Part shown: piece by piece, positions 23,814-37,089 of the stretch | Position numbering within the stretch: the stretch's first letter is position 1 | How the letters are laid out: the number at the start of each line of letters is the position of its first letter | From: Alloascoidea africana | Taxonomy: Eukaryota; Ascomycota; Alloascoideomycetes; Alloascoideales; Alloascoideaceae | Assembly (NCBI GenBank): GCA_030581615.1 | Contig: JAKTTT010000051.1 | Span: forward strand, 62,001 to 126,000 | Reading direction: 5' to 3' | Length of the DNA: 64,000 nucleotides | The notes under the pieces: model-generated | What the model was told of the DNA's origin: nothing | What the model saw: the letters and a program-made list of their open reading frames with translations, nothing else | Database searches by the model: none | Program-made: the position numbers and the translations under genes

Positions 23814-26800
23814 ATGAAGATTAGCAAAGACCAATACTCTCAAAGACAGGAGCTGGTAAGTTTTTGTTTTGTACTTTTGTCATGTCAGCAGAAATTTGGC
23901 TCTAACGGGAACGTTCGCAGGCACCCTCCCTTCAGTCTTTCATCAAGGATCTGGAAGACTGTCTTGATCAAGAGTTGATTGAAAAACTTGATGGATTTGG
24001 AAGCTCTTGGAATAGACCCCGTGGCGACCTTTGCCATTGGGTGTCGTTGCTCAATAGGATCGATGGAATTTTTGAAAGTATTGTCAAGAAATACGACATT
24101 GATAAAGAGCATTGTGTTCCCAAATGCGTTAGCGAAGATGAAGAAAAATTGCTTGTTTCAACTCTAAGTTTTACATGTTTACTCCTAGAGAACTGTGCAA
24201 ACAGGAGCATTTACTCGAGTGCGCACTGGCTATATTGCTTGCTAAATATCATGTCGTTACCTGTTCTTTGTCAAGCAGTCAGGGCATGCATGAATATGGC
24301 CCAAAGATACACTCAGATGCGAAGTTCGAAGTACTCAGCTAGTTCAAGTGAGAAGCGTAAACTACTTGTTCTTGCTTCTGTCTTCCCACACTCAATCCTT
24401 GATCCTGTTAATGACTCCTTCAGACTTGCTGACTTTATCCAAAAGCCCGCTTCCTTCTTTCCAGCTCGTTTTGCATCTTTTGATTTTCAGTACTTCAAAA
24501 CTCCTAAGCACACAGTGCCTTTTCAAACCCCAACTAATAATGAATTGAGACATAGCAAAAGCTTTCAGTTTACGCCAGTCCGATCTTCTCATGCCAGAAA
24601 TGAAGGGCCACATTCGGCTTCAAAGATTTCGCATTCACGTCCTCAACAAGACGAAGGTCTTTCGCATTGTATCTTATCTTCTGTTGAAATACAAGAGTCT
24701 TCCCTTGACAAAATGATTCAAGATGTGTGTAGTGTGATTCAAAAGGAAAATTATTTTGAAGCTGCTTTTAAATTGCTGGTTGCAAAATGTTTTCAGCCCA
24801 CAGAAGCCTCTTTGAAAATGCGGGAGCAACTGGTAATCCTAAAATGTCTTGCAGTTGGATATACGGGCTGCGCTTCTCATCCAACTTCATTCAACTTAAA
24901 AATCATTGATCTAGAACCAAATCTGTTGACAGATCTTGTGGAGCTGATTCATTTGGATACCGAAGCTAATATATTTGTACGAATTGCTGCATTAAAGGTA
25001 TTTGAGTGTATGGGGCTATGGAGAAGTTGGAGCACGGATATTCTTAAGGCATTTAGTGGTAATGTTAACCATGGAGCGCTCGCCTATATTATTCGACACA
25101 TAATAAAATCTATGAAAGAGAATGAGAATGTTAATGAAGAGTTTAACGTTCTGTTGTGTTCTGTCGTTCATAATTTGGTAGAATCTCAAGGAATTGGACA
25201 ACTTTTGAGTAACGGCGGAATACCCTCTCTTCTATTGCATTTCATGACTTTGCGAACTGACTATCGGCGTACTACTGCAGCAGCAATTCAATTGACTGAT
25301 CTACTCCTCTCTTCAGTTCCCAGCAATTTGGATTCATTTGTTGACAACAACGGCTTTCAACTGCTAATACAGCTTATATGCGACGAAGTGGAACTGGGAT
25401 TAAGCGATGCACCTGTAAATTCTCCACCAGAGTACTGCGTTGTATCCTATATCATCTCATACAGACAATCAGTATTGTTAAAGTCTCTGATGAAGTTTGT
25501 TATGCATTTAATTATGGCCCATAATGGCGGAGACAGAACAAGAAATCTATTTGACTCCCCACTACTCGTTGCTATGAATAAGATCATTCTGAACCCCAAA
25601 ACTTTTGGAACTGCAATAATAACAAGCACATTGAATACCATCACACTCATTATACACAACGAACCGACTTCTTTTCCTATACTAAGTGAAGCAAAAACGA
25701 TCGACACTGTTCTCAACAACTTTGAGTCGCTGTTCAATATCTCAAGTGACTTGCTCATGGCTCTTCCTGAAGTCATTGGCGCTATTTCATTGAATACCGA
25801 GGGTTTGAAGAAAGTGAAAGAATCAGATGTAATACATACATACTTCAAAATCTTTCTTATTCCTACTTATGCAAAGGAGTTGATCAAGTCAGATGTTTCG
25901 AATGCTTTAGGAACTGCTATTGACGAATTGACCAGACATTTTCCTGAGTTTGCAGAGCCAGTCTTGAAGGAAATTGACATTCTTCTTCGTTTATTGCCTG
26001 ACATGGTGAATGAAGCATATGGTGGAATTTCTTACCTCTCTTCCCAAGATTTGGCAAATGAAGTCGAATCACTCGAAAAACGGTCTTGGAAATCCAAAGA
26101 CACTTACAATATAGTTGAGAACACAGTATTGTTTCTTTCAGGCTTGTTGCAGAACACGCACTTCAGCAGAATCTTTTTGGATAAGATTAATGCTGATTCA
26201 TGGTTCCCGCTTTTGGTTTTTTCTAAAGCTCCCTATGACTACATTCAGAGCACTGCCTATAAGGAGTTTGTAAATGTGACAAGAGATCTTAGCGAGACTA
26301 AAACTGCAGCAACAATGAAGGAAAGTTTCTCTTTGTTACTGGAATCATTGGAAAGTTTGGGAGAGTTTTTGGATTGGCAAGGAGAAGGGTCCTTCTTTAT
26401 CAAAGCCGAAGCATATCCAGAGGAAGGAGCTCGGACGCTACAAGAAATAAATAAGTTTAATCTGATCTTGAATACCATTGTGAATGCATTTTTTGATCCA
26501 AGGTTATCGATTAACTCAATAAAAGCGTCAAACCTCACAGACTTGCTTTCCCAGTCAAAGTTTGGCCCAATGATTGATCTCATCTGTAAGATGTATAACA
26601 GAGTTGTCCAGGAAGAGTGTCGTTTATTCAAGTCAACAGAGCGTGATCTGTTCATCCAAGCAAATCTGCCTAAAGATGATGATTTAGCTGTTCTTTCTGA
26701 GATCATCAATTGTTCCGCTAAGGATACTTCAAACGACGTTGAGAAGACTCCTTATTTAGGTAATCTCAAGGTGGTCCGGTCCATTATAACTCGGTCTATT

Positions 26801-29800
26801 TTCTTACTCGCAAGATGCTTTCTTGGATTAAACAAGATTCCAATGACTAGAAGATCAGATCTTACATTTAGATTCAGAAAGCAAGGAATAAAGATATCAG
26901 AGGGCATTGCCAAGTCATTGACTTTAGCTTTAAACGGAATTACTGATATTTCTGATATTTCTCAGCTTCGTCAGCTGTTGATAATCACTGCGAGCTTGCA
27001 GTATGTGCTTTTGGGGAAGATTAGAGCCCAAGATCAGCTACAAACAGTGTTTGCTATTTGCTTTTTGGAGAAAGGGGGGTTCATTAAACTGAGAGAGATC
27101 ATGGAGGAACTGATTGATGGGCAAAGCTTTACTGACACTCACATACTCCAAAACCTATCAAAAAGCACCCTTTCTCAGGCCTTTGGGGAAGGCAAACTTG
27201 GAGAGTGTCAATATTATAGCGTTTCTCAAATTGTGGCAATTTTTTCCAAGATGGTGGTTAAAGAATTGGTCACAGATGTTTATCATGGGGATAGTTTGTT
27301 TGAGCGGAGAGAGGGTGAAGGCATGCATAACAAACTATCAACCAACTTTGTAACATACATGAGGATATTCTCATTCAAAATTTTCGAAAAATTTTTGGAC
27401 CATGAATCATTTTCAAAGTTTCCGACTCCAGTCGTTCGAGAGGTAATTGAAATCATAAAGCATGCGTTTGGGGGAATCTCCGAACCCGCGTCCACCAATA
27501 AACATGATACACTGAAGTCGCTCACCTGGGAAAGAATTCCTCCGTCTGAAGATAAAGTTAAGTATATCATGGATTTGGGACACTCGGATGAGCAAGAGGT
27601 TAGAGCATCTTTGTGGAGATACCAAGACGATCTGGAATCAACGATTTCCAGCCTTTTCAAAGATAACTTGACTGCGATTAAAGAAAGGACAGCGGCTAAT
27701 CCTTTCGTTAAACCAGAATTATCCCCTTTACCAGCTGCTTACGAAGGTGTAAAACCGCCATCTGTAGTAAAGAAAGAGTACAATACTTTAGAGGATTTGC
27801 GAACTCTCAGGCAACTGGACAATCAACTTATACTTGTTTCTCTTGTATCCGTTGTTCAGGATAAGAATGAAGTTGTCCATGATGTTGCCGAAGTGTTGGT
27901 GCAAACTTTTCAACAAAAATTGGCTACTGAGACTGACTTTGATGACCCGTCAGATTTTGATGAAGAAGTGATTCAAATAATATTTGGGTTGCTCGTTTCC
28001 GCTCTTGAACAAGATGATTCCTCTGAACAAGAAAGCAAAATATCGGGGCTATTACATCTTTTAGGGTTGGTAATTCAAAAGGAACAGATAATCCTAAGTT
28101 GCCGCTACACTCTTGAGGAGGTATTGGAATTTATGATGCCATTATTATTATCAAAACAATTGCAAACAATTTGGCTACCAAAAATGTTTTTGGTTATTGA
28201 ACGCCTTCTCTCTGCCTCCTTGGCTCCCCCTGTTGAGACTCCAGACATGGAGGTACAGTACTCAATAAATTTGCCAAAAAAGATCGTGAGCTTTAATTTC
28301 AATTCTTACTGTAAGAATGATATATTTGAGTTTCTTTTGAATATCAACGAACCAATTTCAGAGGAACTTGCGGTAGCAGTGGCAAGATTATTGGTGCTTT
28401 TTGGGAAGGACCATGAAAATGCGACCAAAGCGGCCCAAGCTCCAGTAATGAAGGTCCTCCTCAAGTCAATTGAAAGATTCTCGATGTCCAAAGACTCTGA
28501 GAAACTGTCTGCTGCTATTCTAATTTTGCTGAGGTATAATATGGAAAACAGTGAGATTGTGAAAACCTATGTTACCAGGGAGATTAAATCCATTATGGAT
28601 GGAAACAGGATTAGAGATCTGTTTTCTTTAATAAGAAAAGAATCTGCAATCGCTCTTCGTTCTGGTAGTATCTTTGTGGACACTGCCAAAGAAATTTTAC
28701 GCTTTGAAAGGTGTGACACACCATTGTCTAGCCTGGCCATTCGAGCGCGTATCCCAGAGTCCTCGGATTCTGAAGCCAAGAATGAAGAACCAAAGAATGA
28801 AGAACCAAAGAATGATGATGTTTCTATGACAGATGCCACGACGGGTCAAGATCTGGACATAACAGTGTCAAAAAATACTTTTCCGAATGTTTCTGGTTCT
28901 ATGCAGATACTTTTGACTGAATTGGTTTCATTAAAGAGAGATGAGCTATTGGCGGATTTCAAATTGACTACAGATAACAAGACTGAGGTAAAAAGCCATC
29001 CCAAGTTTTACTACGCTTGCTTTTTGTTACACGCGATCATCGAATTGCTATCTTCCTACAAGGAGAGCAAACAGGAATTTTTGAGCTTTTCTCGAAAACA
29101 GCTTTTTGCAGTTCAGCCTAAACCAAGAGCTGTTGCACTGAACTTTATTTTTTTCCAGCTCCTTCCGACTGAAAGCTTGGTGTCGTCTTCTGGACCCATT
29201 TATGAAAGAAGATGTACTCTGTCAATTCTATCCAAGCTAGCTCTTCTGGCATTCTTATCTACCCCTGTTTCAAGTTCCAACGATGAACAAAACACAAAGG
29301 AAGATGCCTCAATTTCCACAATTCGTCGGTTCACTGTCGATGCGCTAGCTCGTGCAATTAAAGAAGTTCACTCTTCGAACGAGCCAACCGACCAAAAATA
29401 TAGCAAACTAATAGATTTTGCTGACTTGATTGAGTGTCTATTCTCTAATCGTTCCCACTCCGCTTTAGGGCAATGTCTTGATCCGGATGCAACCTCAAAA
29501 GATAGGTACTACATTGCGCGAGCACTGATTGAGAAAGGTGTTCCAAATCTTCTGACTTCATTACTATCCGACTTGTATTTGAATCACCCCAACTCCTCCA
29601 AGATTATCAAATCTGTATTGCGATCCTTGTCACAAATAGCTTCGGTTCGTTCTCAGTACAATGAATTTTTTGAAAATGAGGGCGCAAAAGGAGATGATGA
29701 GGACAATGAATATGTGGCATCAGATGGAAGCGACGAATTTGGCGAAGATGCTGCAGGGATTTTCCGAAACTCTACACTAGGGATGTATGATATGGAGGAA

Positions 29801-32800
29801 GCTCTCTACGATGAGGATTCCCAAGATTCAATTAATGATGAGGAAATGGACTATGATGATGACGATGACGAAGATGAGATACAGTCTGATGTATCAGATG
29901 AGCAACCAGAAAGATATATTGGCGAGCATGAGGATGATGACGACGAGGATGACGTGGTCGACGAGGAGAGTTATGATTCTATGGATAATGAGCCAATTCG
30001 GGTTGGCCTGATTTCTGTTTCTGAAGAATCTGATAATGAGATGGACGAAGGCTCTGGAAGCGATGAAGACCAATCAGAAGACGAAGACAGTGAGGAAGAC
30101 GGGTTCGATGGAGAATCTGACTGGGACTCCATTGAGGATGAAGACGATGATGAGGATATTAGATCGAATACCTTTGAGGAGTATCTTCATGAGTTTGATT
30201 TGAATGCAGAGGAAGAGCCCAATATTAACGACTCTGGAAGTGAAATATCCGAAGATAACTATATTGAAATTGACGATGAATTAGATGCTAATGAGGCAAT
30301 GGACTTCTTCAGAAACGGAGGCGAAAGTGATGATGAAAGTCACTCCCCAGGAAGATTTGCTGGCTTCACTCGAAATGATCAGCGGAATTTATCTTCAAAC
30401 CCTCTTCTTGTAAGACCCTCAGCAGATACTGATAGCAGACTTCTCTTTAGACGACCCGAGTTCATTTTTGACCGAGGAAATGACGTTATTAGCGTATTCG
30501 ACACTACCGAGTTTAGTGATGGTGCCTCTCTGCTTAATCATATTGTCCGGCGTGTTGCATCACAGCTCAGACCAAGGGCAAATTTGAACATGACTGCCAG
30601 TGGCTATTCTACAATGACCCAACTAGAGCGGATGCTGGGCCAAGAGGAGCGACTCAGAGAGAGAAATGGTAATGCCAATTCCTCTCCCAATAGCTTTAGG
30701 TTCATGTCAGCTATTGAGAGATGGGATGAAACTTCGCGAATGTTCTCGCTGAACGGCAGTGAGCAGGATGCATTAAGACTGACTTCAACAGTTATGAACG
30801 CTATCTACCCACCAAGTCTGGTTCTAGACAAGGAAAGGAAGGCTAAAGCTGAAAAACTTCGTATTGAAAAAGAAAAGGAAAAGCAAAAGAAAGAAGCAGA
30901 GGAGAAGGAGCGACGAGAAAGGGAGCAAGCAGAGAAGGAAGCCCAAGAAACAGAACAAGCGGCCACTTCTGCTACTACTCCAGCAGGGGGCGATAACTCT
31001 GGTATTGGTGAACATGAAGCAGAAGACAGTGAAGCCGTTGCACAGTCTGAACCGGTTTATATCCGAATAGGCGATAGAGATGTTGACGTAAGTGGAATGG
31101 GAGTTGACCCAACGTTTTTGGAAGCAATTCCAGAGGATCTTAGAGAAGAGGCACTTTCGAACCACATAAGGGAGCGACGTGCGGCAGCTGACACTAGTGG
31201 CGAAAACATTCGAGAAATTGATCCAGAATTTTTAGAAGTGTTGCCAGATTCAATTAGAAGAGAAATAATCGCCGAAGAGCAGATGTTGAGACGACAAGAA
31301 GAGTATGAACAGGCACAAGAAAGAGCTGAAAACGATGGAGCTAATAACTCGTTTCCTGTTCCTGTTCCGCCCTTGGTATCCTTTGCTAATTCAAACCGGC
31401 CTATTGAAGTTCGCGATCTTACAAGAGGCAACGGTAATAATCAATCTCAAACAGGAAGCAAAAAGAAAGAAAAGAAGAAATCATTCTCTTCTCCACTGGT
31501 CGACAAGAATGGTGTAGCTACCTTAATAAGATTGTTGTATTTGCCTCAACAATGGAGTAAACGGGACAATTTGAACAATCTTCTTAGTCTTTTGGCGCAA
31601 AACAAGCAAACCCGTGTGGAAATGCTAAACCTTACTGTTGGAATACTTAGAGATGGGATGGCTGACCAACATTCACTGGAGAGGAGCTTTGTTCTGACTA
31701 GTGGAAGGGCTAAAATTCCTCTACAGCTGAATCCTAAATCTCCACGCACACCAATTACTCCATCTAAAGTGAAAGACAGCTCCCATTTACAATTCCCGTC
31801 TGATTCATCTCCTGCTATTGTCTGTAAACAGATAGTGGAAACCCTACAGTTTTTATCCTTTAAGGATTCTCATTTCCGCTACTACTTTTTATGCGAGCAT
31901 GACTATCCAGCGGGTCTGAGGAAGCAAGGCAAAAGCAAAGGAAAGTCTAAAGACACAGTTTCAAAGGAAAATCGGTATCCTATCAATACATTGATTGGAT
32001 TGCTGGATAATCCTATTGTTCGTGATAATTCAACGCTTATAGAGCGCATTACAAGAACATTACAGATATCCAGTAGGCCGTTGATATCCTGGAAGAAAGC
32101 AACAGAGTCTGCAACGGAGACGGAGCCTACAACAGAGCCTGCAACAGAGCCTGTAACACCAGCCAAAGAGCCTTCAGGGTCAGCCGCAGAGCCATCCTCT
32201 TCCAAAGCAGGTTTGCCTGAGGCAGAAACTGAAAAAGAAAAGGGAGGACCTCCTAAAACAAAACCATTCGATCCACCGTATATTCCTGATCACAATCTTC
32301 AGTTAGCTGTCTCTATACTAACAGCAAATGACTGCACAAGCCAGTCTTTCCAACAAACCCTTTCGATAATGCAAAACCTTTCGGTTATTCCCAATGCTAG
32401 GAAGTTATTCCCTGTTGAATTGGGAGAGCAAGCTACTTCTATTGGCAGAAGGCTGGTAAAAGATTTAAATGACCTTGTCGGTGAGATTCAGAATACACCA
32501 AAGGGAGATGATATTCGAGGAACCACCCTCTCAAAGTTCTCTCCTGCCAGTTCAGACCAAGCCAAGCTTCTTCGAGTGTTAACAGCTCTAGATTATCTAT
32601 TCGAACCAAAGAAAAAGGATGATCAGGAGCCTGCGTTGAAAGAAACGGAAACATTGACGAAACTATATGAAAGCCTCGCTTTAGGCCCACTTTGGGGATC
32701 TCTCAGTAGTTGTCTAAGGATTGTTCAAGATCGTCCAGATCTTATTCATGTGGCAACAGTCTTGCTACCACTTATGGAGGCTCTTATGGTGGTCTGCAAG

Positions 32801-34144
32801 CATAGTAAAGTAAAGGAGCTACCGATAAGAGAGATCATAAAGTACGAAGCGAAGACTCATGATCTGTCCAGTGAACCGATCGAAAATTTATTCTTTTCTT
32901 TTACTGATGAGCACAAGAAGATTTTGAACCAAATGGTGAGAAACAATCCCAAGCTTATGAGTGGACCGTTCTCTATGTTGGCCAGAAACCTAAAAGTATT
33001 AGAATTTGACAACAAAAGGAACTTTTTCAATCGAAAGTTGCATTTGAAGACCGACAATGTTCCGACGTTGAAGTTGAATGTACGACGTGACCATGTGTTC
33101 CTAGACTCTTACCGTTCAATGTACTTCAAGTCGGCTGATGAGATCAAGCATGCTAAATTGGATATAAGCTTTAGAGGAGAAGCTGGTGTTGATGCAGGTG
33201 GAGTTACCAGAGAGTGGTTTCAAGTGTTGGCACGACAGATGTTCAATCCAGACTATGCTCTATTTTCACCGGTTGCTTCAGATAAGACTACGTTCCATCC
33301 AAACAGAACATCATGGGTTAACCCTGAACATTTTTCTTTTTTCAAGTTTATTGGTAGAATAATTGGAAAGGCTATTTATGATGGAAAATTTTTGGACTGC
33401 CACTTCAGTCGAGCAGTTTATAAGCGGATTTTAGGCAAATCCGTTTCAATGAAGGATATGGAAACATTGGATCTGGATTATTACAAGTCTTTGCTCTGGG
33501 TGCTTGAGAACGATATCACTGATATAATCACTGAAACGTTCTCTATTGAAACGGACGATTACGGAGAGAAAAGGATCATTGACTTGACTCCAGATGGAAG
33601 GAATATTCCTGTTACAGAGGACAACAAACAAGAATACGTTAGGCTGGTTGTTGAGTACAGACTGCAGGCCAGTGTCAAGGAACAGATTGACAACTTTTTG
33701 ATCGGCTTCCATGACATTATTCCCAAGGACCTAATCGCTATTTTTGATGAGCAAGAACTTGAATTACTCATTTCAGGATTGCCAGATATTGATGTTGACG
33801 ATTGGAAGAATAATTCTGAGTATGTCAACTATTCTCCTTCCTCACCTCAAATACGATGGTTTTGGAGAGCCGTTAGGTCTTTTGATACCGAAGAACGTGC
33901 AAAATTATTACAGTTTGCAACAGGTACTAGTAAGGTTCCTTTGAATGGATTCAAGGAGCTGGGAGGTGTGAATGGCATTTCAAAATTCAGCATTCATCGT
34001 GATTATGGAGATAAAGATCGGTTGCCTTCTTCCCATACGTGCTTCAACCAAGTAGATCTTCCCGAGTATGAATCGTATGAGACTTTAAGGGGATCTCTTT
34101 TGCTTGCAATCACAGAAGGAAACGAGGGATTTGGACTTGCGTAA
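23814..34144 (+). CDS. TOM1: Giant HECT E3 ubiquitin ligase Tom1 (HUWE1 family)
   Basis: About 3421 residues (S. cerevisiae 3268). Tom1 ubiquitinates excess histones, unassembled ribosomal proteins and other targets in the nucleus. Exon 1 (23814-23855) encodes MKISKDQYSQRQEL. A 65-bp intron (GTAAGT, branch TCTAAC, CGCAG) leads to exon 23921-34144. Domains in order: helical N-terminal repeats (about 30-1200), a UBA-like segment near 1221-1260, a very acidic stretch near 1935-2150, a charged Lys/Glu helix near 2320, ubiquitin-binding motifs DPTFLEAIPEDLREEAL and DPEFLEVLPDSIRREII near 2410-2470, and the HECT domain from about 3055 to the end. The catalytic cysteine is in HTCFNQ near residue 3388. 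The last residues, EGNEGFGLA, match yeast. CTG codons sit at conserved leucines here (YRLQASVKEQ, FKELGG). Confidence 0.97.
28778..28815 (+). repeat. 15-bp tandem repeat inside TOM1
   Basis: Two exact copies of a 15-bp unit and part of a third encode KNEEPKNEEPKND in a linker. The frame is kept, so the copy number can vary without breaking the protein. Confidence 0.85.
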
Positions 34145-34468
34145 TTTACAGTTACATTCTCTTATTTGCTTTATACTTTGGCTTATTTAAAATTTTTGTT
34201 TAGTGACTTAATCAATTTAATTTGGGTACAAATCAGTTACTTGGATTGTAGACTGTAGGATATTTTCTTAATTGTTCATCAACTTTTGAACATGGAAGGT
34301 TTTAAAGAAGTATAGTATCAATACCAGCTAACTTCAAGACGTAGTATTTGGGCCTTCATCCTATTAGAAATTGATAAATATTACCCGGCTACACGCTCAC
34401 GTGAATCAGTAAATCACTTTTCAGAAGCGACACAGGTTGAAAGAGTTCAGATTCAGGAATCTGTATTC
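34145..34468. other. Intergenic between TOM1 and ARD1
   Basis: 324 bp between head-to-tail genes. It is AT-rich near the TOM1 stop. A CACGTG at 34398-34403, about 65 bp before the ARD1 start, is a possible E-box for Cbf1 or Pho4-type factors. Confidence 0.45.
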
Positions 34469-35232
34469 ATGACTATTATTATCAGACGGGCAAGAATTGA
34501 GGACTTGCAGAGCATGCAAAATGCTAACCTCAACAATTTACCGGAGAACTATGTTCTGAAGTACTACATGTATCACCAGTTGACTTGGCCTCAAGCAAGC
34601 TATGTGGCAGTTACATCGACTGGTCCAAACGATGATATAAATAATGGGAAAGGTGATCCAGCATATGTTCAAGGAAAAGAGAAGATTGTGGGATACGTGC
34701 TGGCAAAAATGGAAGACGATCCCGAGGCCGACAAAACGCCACATGGCCATATAACAAGTTTGAGTGTAATGAGAACATACAGACGAATGGGTATAGCTGA
34801 AAAGCTTATGAGACAAGCCTGTAAGTGATTACTTGGATCCTGAAAATTTGGTAATGAGTATTAACAAAGGGTAGTGTATGCTTTGGTTGAGAATTATGGG
34901 GCCCAGTATGTCAGTCTACATGTTCGACAGTCAAATAGAGCGGCTTTGCATTTATACAAAGATACGTTGGAGTTTACGGTTAAAAGCATTGAGAAAGGAT
35001 ATTACGCTGATGGGGAGAATGCCTATTCAATGAGGTAAGAGTTTGTATTTTGGGGTGTTTGACCAACATGTGAGCTAATGGATCTATTTCAACATTTTCT
35101 AGAATAGACTTGAAGCCAGGAACTCTGCTCCCAAGTAAATTTCAGAAAGCAGCCGAGGAGGATGACTTAACCAGTGACTTGTTAGCATCAATAGGAACGG
35201 AAGCTGTTGCTTCGTTAGCATTGGATAGTTAA
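34469..35232 (+). CDS. ARD1: Catalytic subunit of N-terminal acetyltransferase NatA
   Basis: GNAT-fold enzyme of 213 residues (yeast Ard1/Naa10 has 238). With Nat1/Naa15 on the ribosome it acetylates Ser, Ala, Thr and Gly N-termini. Signatures: [32 protein letters not shown], the acetyl-CoA loop [13 protein letters not shown], and [17 protein letters not shown]. Three exons: 34469-34820, 34875-35034 and 35103-35232. Intron 1 (54 bp, GTAAGT, TAG) splits the codon in RQAL; intron 2 (68 bp, GTAAGA, branch GCTAAT, CTAG) splits the Arg after NAYSM. Both junctions restore the yeast protein. The C-terminal tail is acidic and shorter than in S. cerevisiae, whose gene has no intron. Confidence 0.95.
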
Positions 35233-36081
35233 AATAGATACAGATTAATTAATGATTTGCCATAGATAGCATGGTTTCTACACAAGAACTAGTGTTTTCA
35301 ATTTATCAGAGTTCATTACTATTTAAGGGTATAAATTCTATTGAGGTGAGCTAGAAAGCAATTAGTCAGTATTTGAATGGAACTTCTGGTAAATAAGATA
35401 GTTCAATCCTCTTTAAACCAGTTCAGTGATTTCAGAAGTTTTAAATTAGGTAGCTAGGGTTTTTCCACACCGACAAAAACGTCTCGAGCCAAATGCCTGC
35501 TTGTCATCATTTTGAACCGGTCTAAAGAGTTTTGCATCGATCAGAGCTGGAACATACCTATTGTTGAAGTTATCATCAGTGTTTGTTTTTTGTATTTGGG
35601 AATAGCAAGTAGAAAAAGAAAGAGGGAAGAAAAATTAAATCCATGAAAAAAAGAACATTATAAATTACCCGCCTTTGTGGGACTAACTTAGGGTTCAACA
35701 TTAAATCAAGATTTGAATATTTTTATGGAATGTAAAGCAATAGAGCTATAGCGGTATACTGTCCATTCTCATTATTCTCTAAAGTTCTTTAGGCAATCAC
35801 TGCAGGAGAGTGATTGCTATCTTGAAGATCAACGTTTACAATCCTTTTTACTGTATCAACTCCTTTTTTCCCTCTCTGTCGCGTTTGGGATTTTGAGAAG
35901 AGAGTAGTCATGTATGTTATAGAAGATTGGATTATGGGGGTTTATTCTATCTCCAGATTGTGCCAGGTAAATGGTCTCAAACAAAAATATTCTAATTTGT
36001 AGTTTACTCAAAGGCATTGACGCTCTTTCTCTATATCCCTTTCTATGTCAATACACTAGACGATGATTTCCAATACTCTGC
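35233..36081. other. Intergenic between convergent genes, 0.85 kb
   Basis: Between the 3' ends of ARD1 and the HAD phosphatase. AT-rich with short purine tracts. No ORF, tRNA or recognisable small RNA is seen. Confidence 0.5.
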
Positions 36082-36954
36082 TCAAAAAAAGGCATCCTGT
36101 ACAAAGGTCCAATCTGGAGCTGAGTAAAGTCCAAGACTCTCTATTCCGCCTAGACGATCGCAAGTAGATTTTGCGCTCCCATTGCCCATTATGACGCCAT
36201 TATCAGCTTCCAATAATGAAAACAGATCTGTGCTGCTATCTCCGAAATAGTGCACATTTTCATAGCCCATGACCTTCAATTTTTTGATAATTTTCTGTAA
36301 GATTCTTTGTTTATCGACTCCTGTTCTTATTCCCTCTTCTCCGTTTTTGTACAAACGCCCCGTAGCCACCAGATCCGAATCAAATTCTAGTTCATTCACA
36401 TAAAGAGGAATGGTTGTTGAGAGATCCATTTGTAATATGTCCTCGCTGTCTGATGCTCTCATGGCGTGATATCCTTTGCTGCTTAAAACTGTTTCCATTA
36501 TGGCTCCGGTCCAGTTGACGCTTAGTACAATCACTGGAATTTGGTGCTCCCTTGCTTTGGCGAGAAATTCCCACCAGCCTGCTTTTATTGGAACGTTCTT
36601 GGCTTGGTCCCTTAACCTAGCCATGGGCATGCCTTTGAACAGACCTAATCTCTCTGCTTCCCTGACACTACTCAATTCTGTATCTATGAGACCCTCTTGG
36701 TATCTGTGCTCTGACTCCAATGTATCGTGTGTCCCGAACTGTTCATTGTAATTTTTCAGATGGTCCATGTATATTTCTCCAAAGTAACTCCAAGGTTTAG
36801 GAAACGACGGATTGTGCTCATATGCGGCATTGGCAAGATACTGAAGCGTGTCTTCGTTTGTTACCGTATCATCCCAGTCTGTAACTATTGCGGATATTTT
36901 CGGTAATCTTGCCATGGAAGCAAATGAGATCTTGGGCCGAGCAGGTGGGGGCAT
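36082..36954 (-). CDS. HAD-superfamily phosphatase, YCR015C-like
   Basis: About 290 residues. HAD motif I is DWDDTVT (nucleophile Asp and acid/base Asp), motif II is the Ser in VLSVNWTG, and motif IV is GDSSTDLFSLLEAD, so the active site looks complete. The cap region is small and helical. The overall pattern resembles the fungal YCR015C/CTO1 group of HAD hydrolases, whose substrate is not established; I give that relation only moderate weight. In-frame ATGs are at 36954 (MPPPARPK) and 36915 (MARLPKIS); the second sits nearer the catalytic strand and may be the true start. It is divergent from the M20 peptidase across a short shared promoter. Confidence 0.82.
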   Translation of the reverse strand: MPPPARPKISFASMARLPKISAIVTDWDDTVTNEDTLQYLANAAYEHNPSFPKPWSYFGEIYMDHLKNYNEQFGTHDTLESEHRYQEGLIDTELSSVREAERLGLFKGMPMARLRDQAKNVPIKAGWWEFLAKAREHQIPVIVLSVNWTGAIMETVLSSKGYHAMRASDSEDILQMDLSTTIPLYVNELEFDSDLVATGRLYKNGEEGIRTGVDKQRILQKIIKKLKVMGYENVHYFGDSSTDLFSLLEADNGVIMGNGSAKSTCDRLGGIESLGLYSAPDWTFVQDAFF

Positions 36955-37089
36955 ACAGCTTCCCCAATCAATCGGCAAGAGAGAGATCGCATGTCAAGCT
37001 TACCCGTCTGCGATAGAATAATTTCAACCATTCTTAAGTTAATAACTCGCTCTTCTTCCAAAGATAAAAGGAAAGGAAAGGAAATACAA

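Noticed and set aside
24392-33828. Many antisense and shifted frames inside TOM1, some over 100 codons
   Set aside because: All overlap a fully conserved HECT ligase frame and show no independent motifs.
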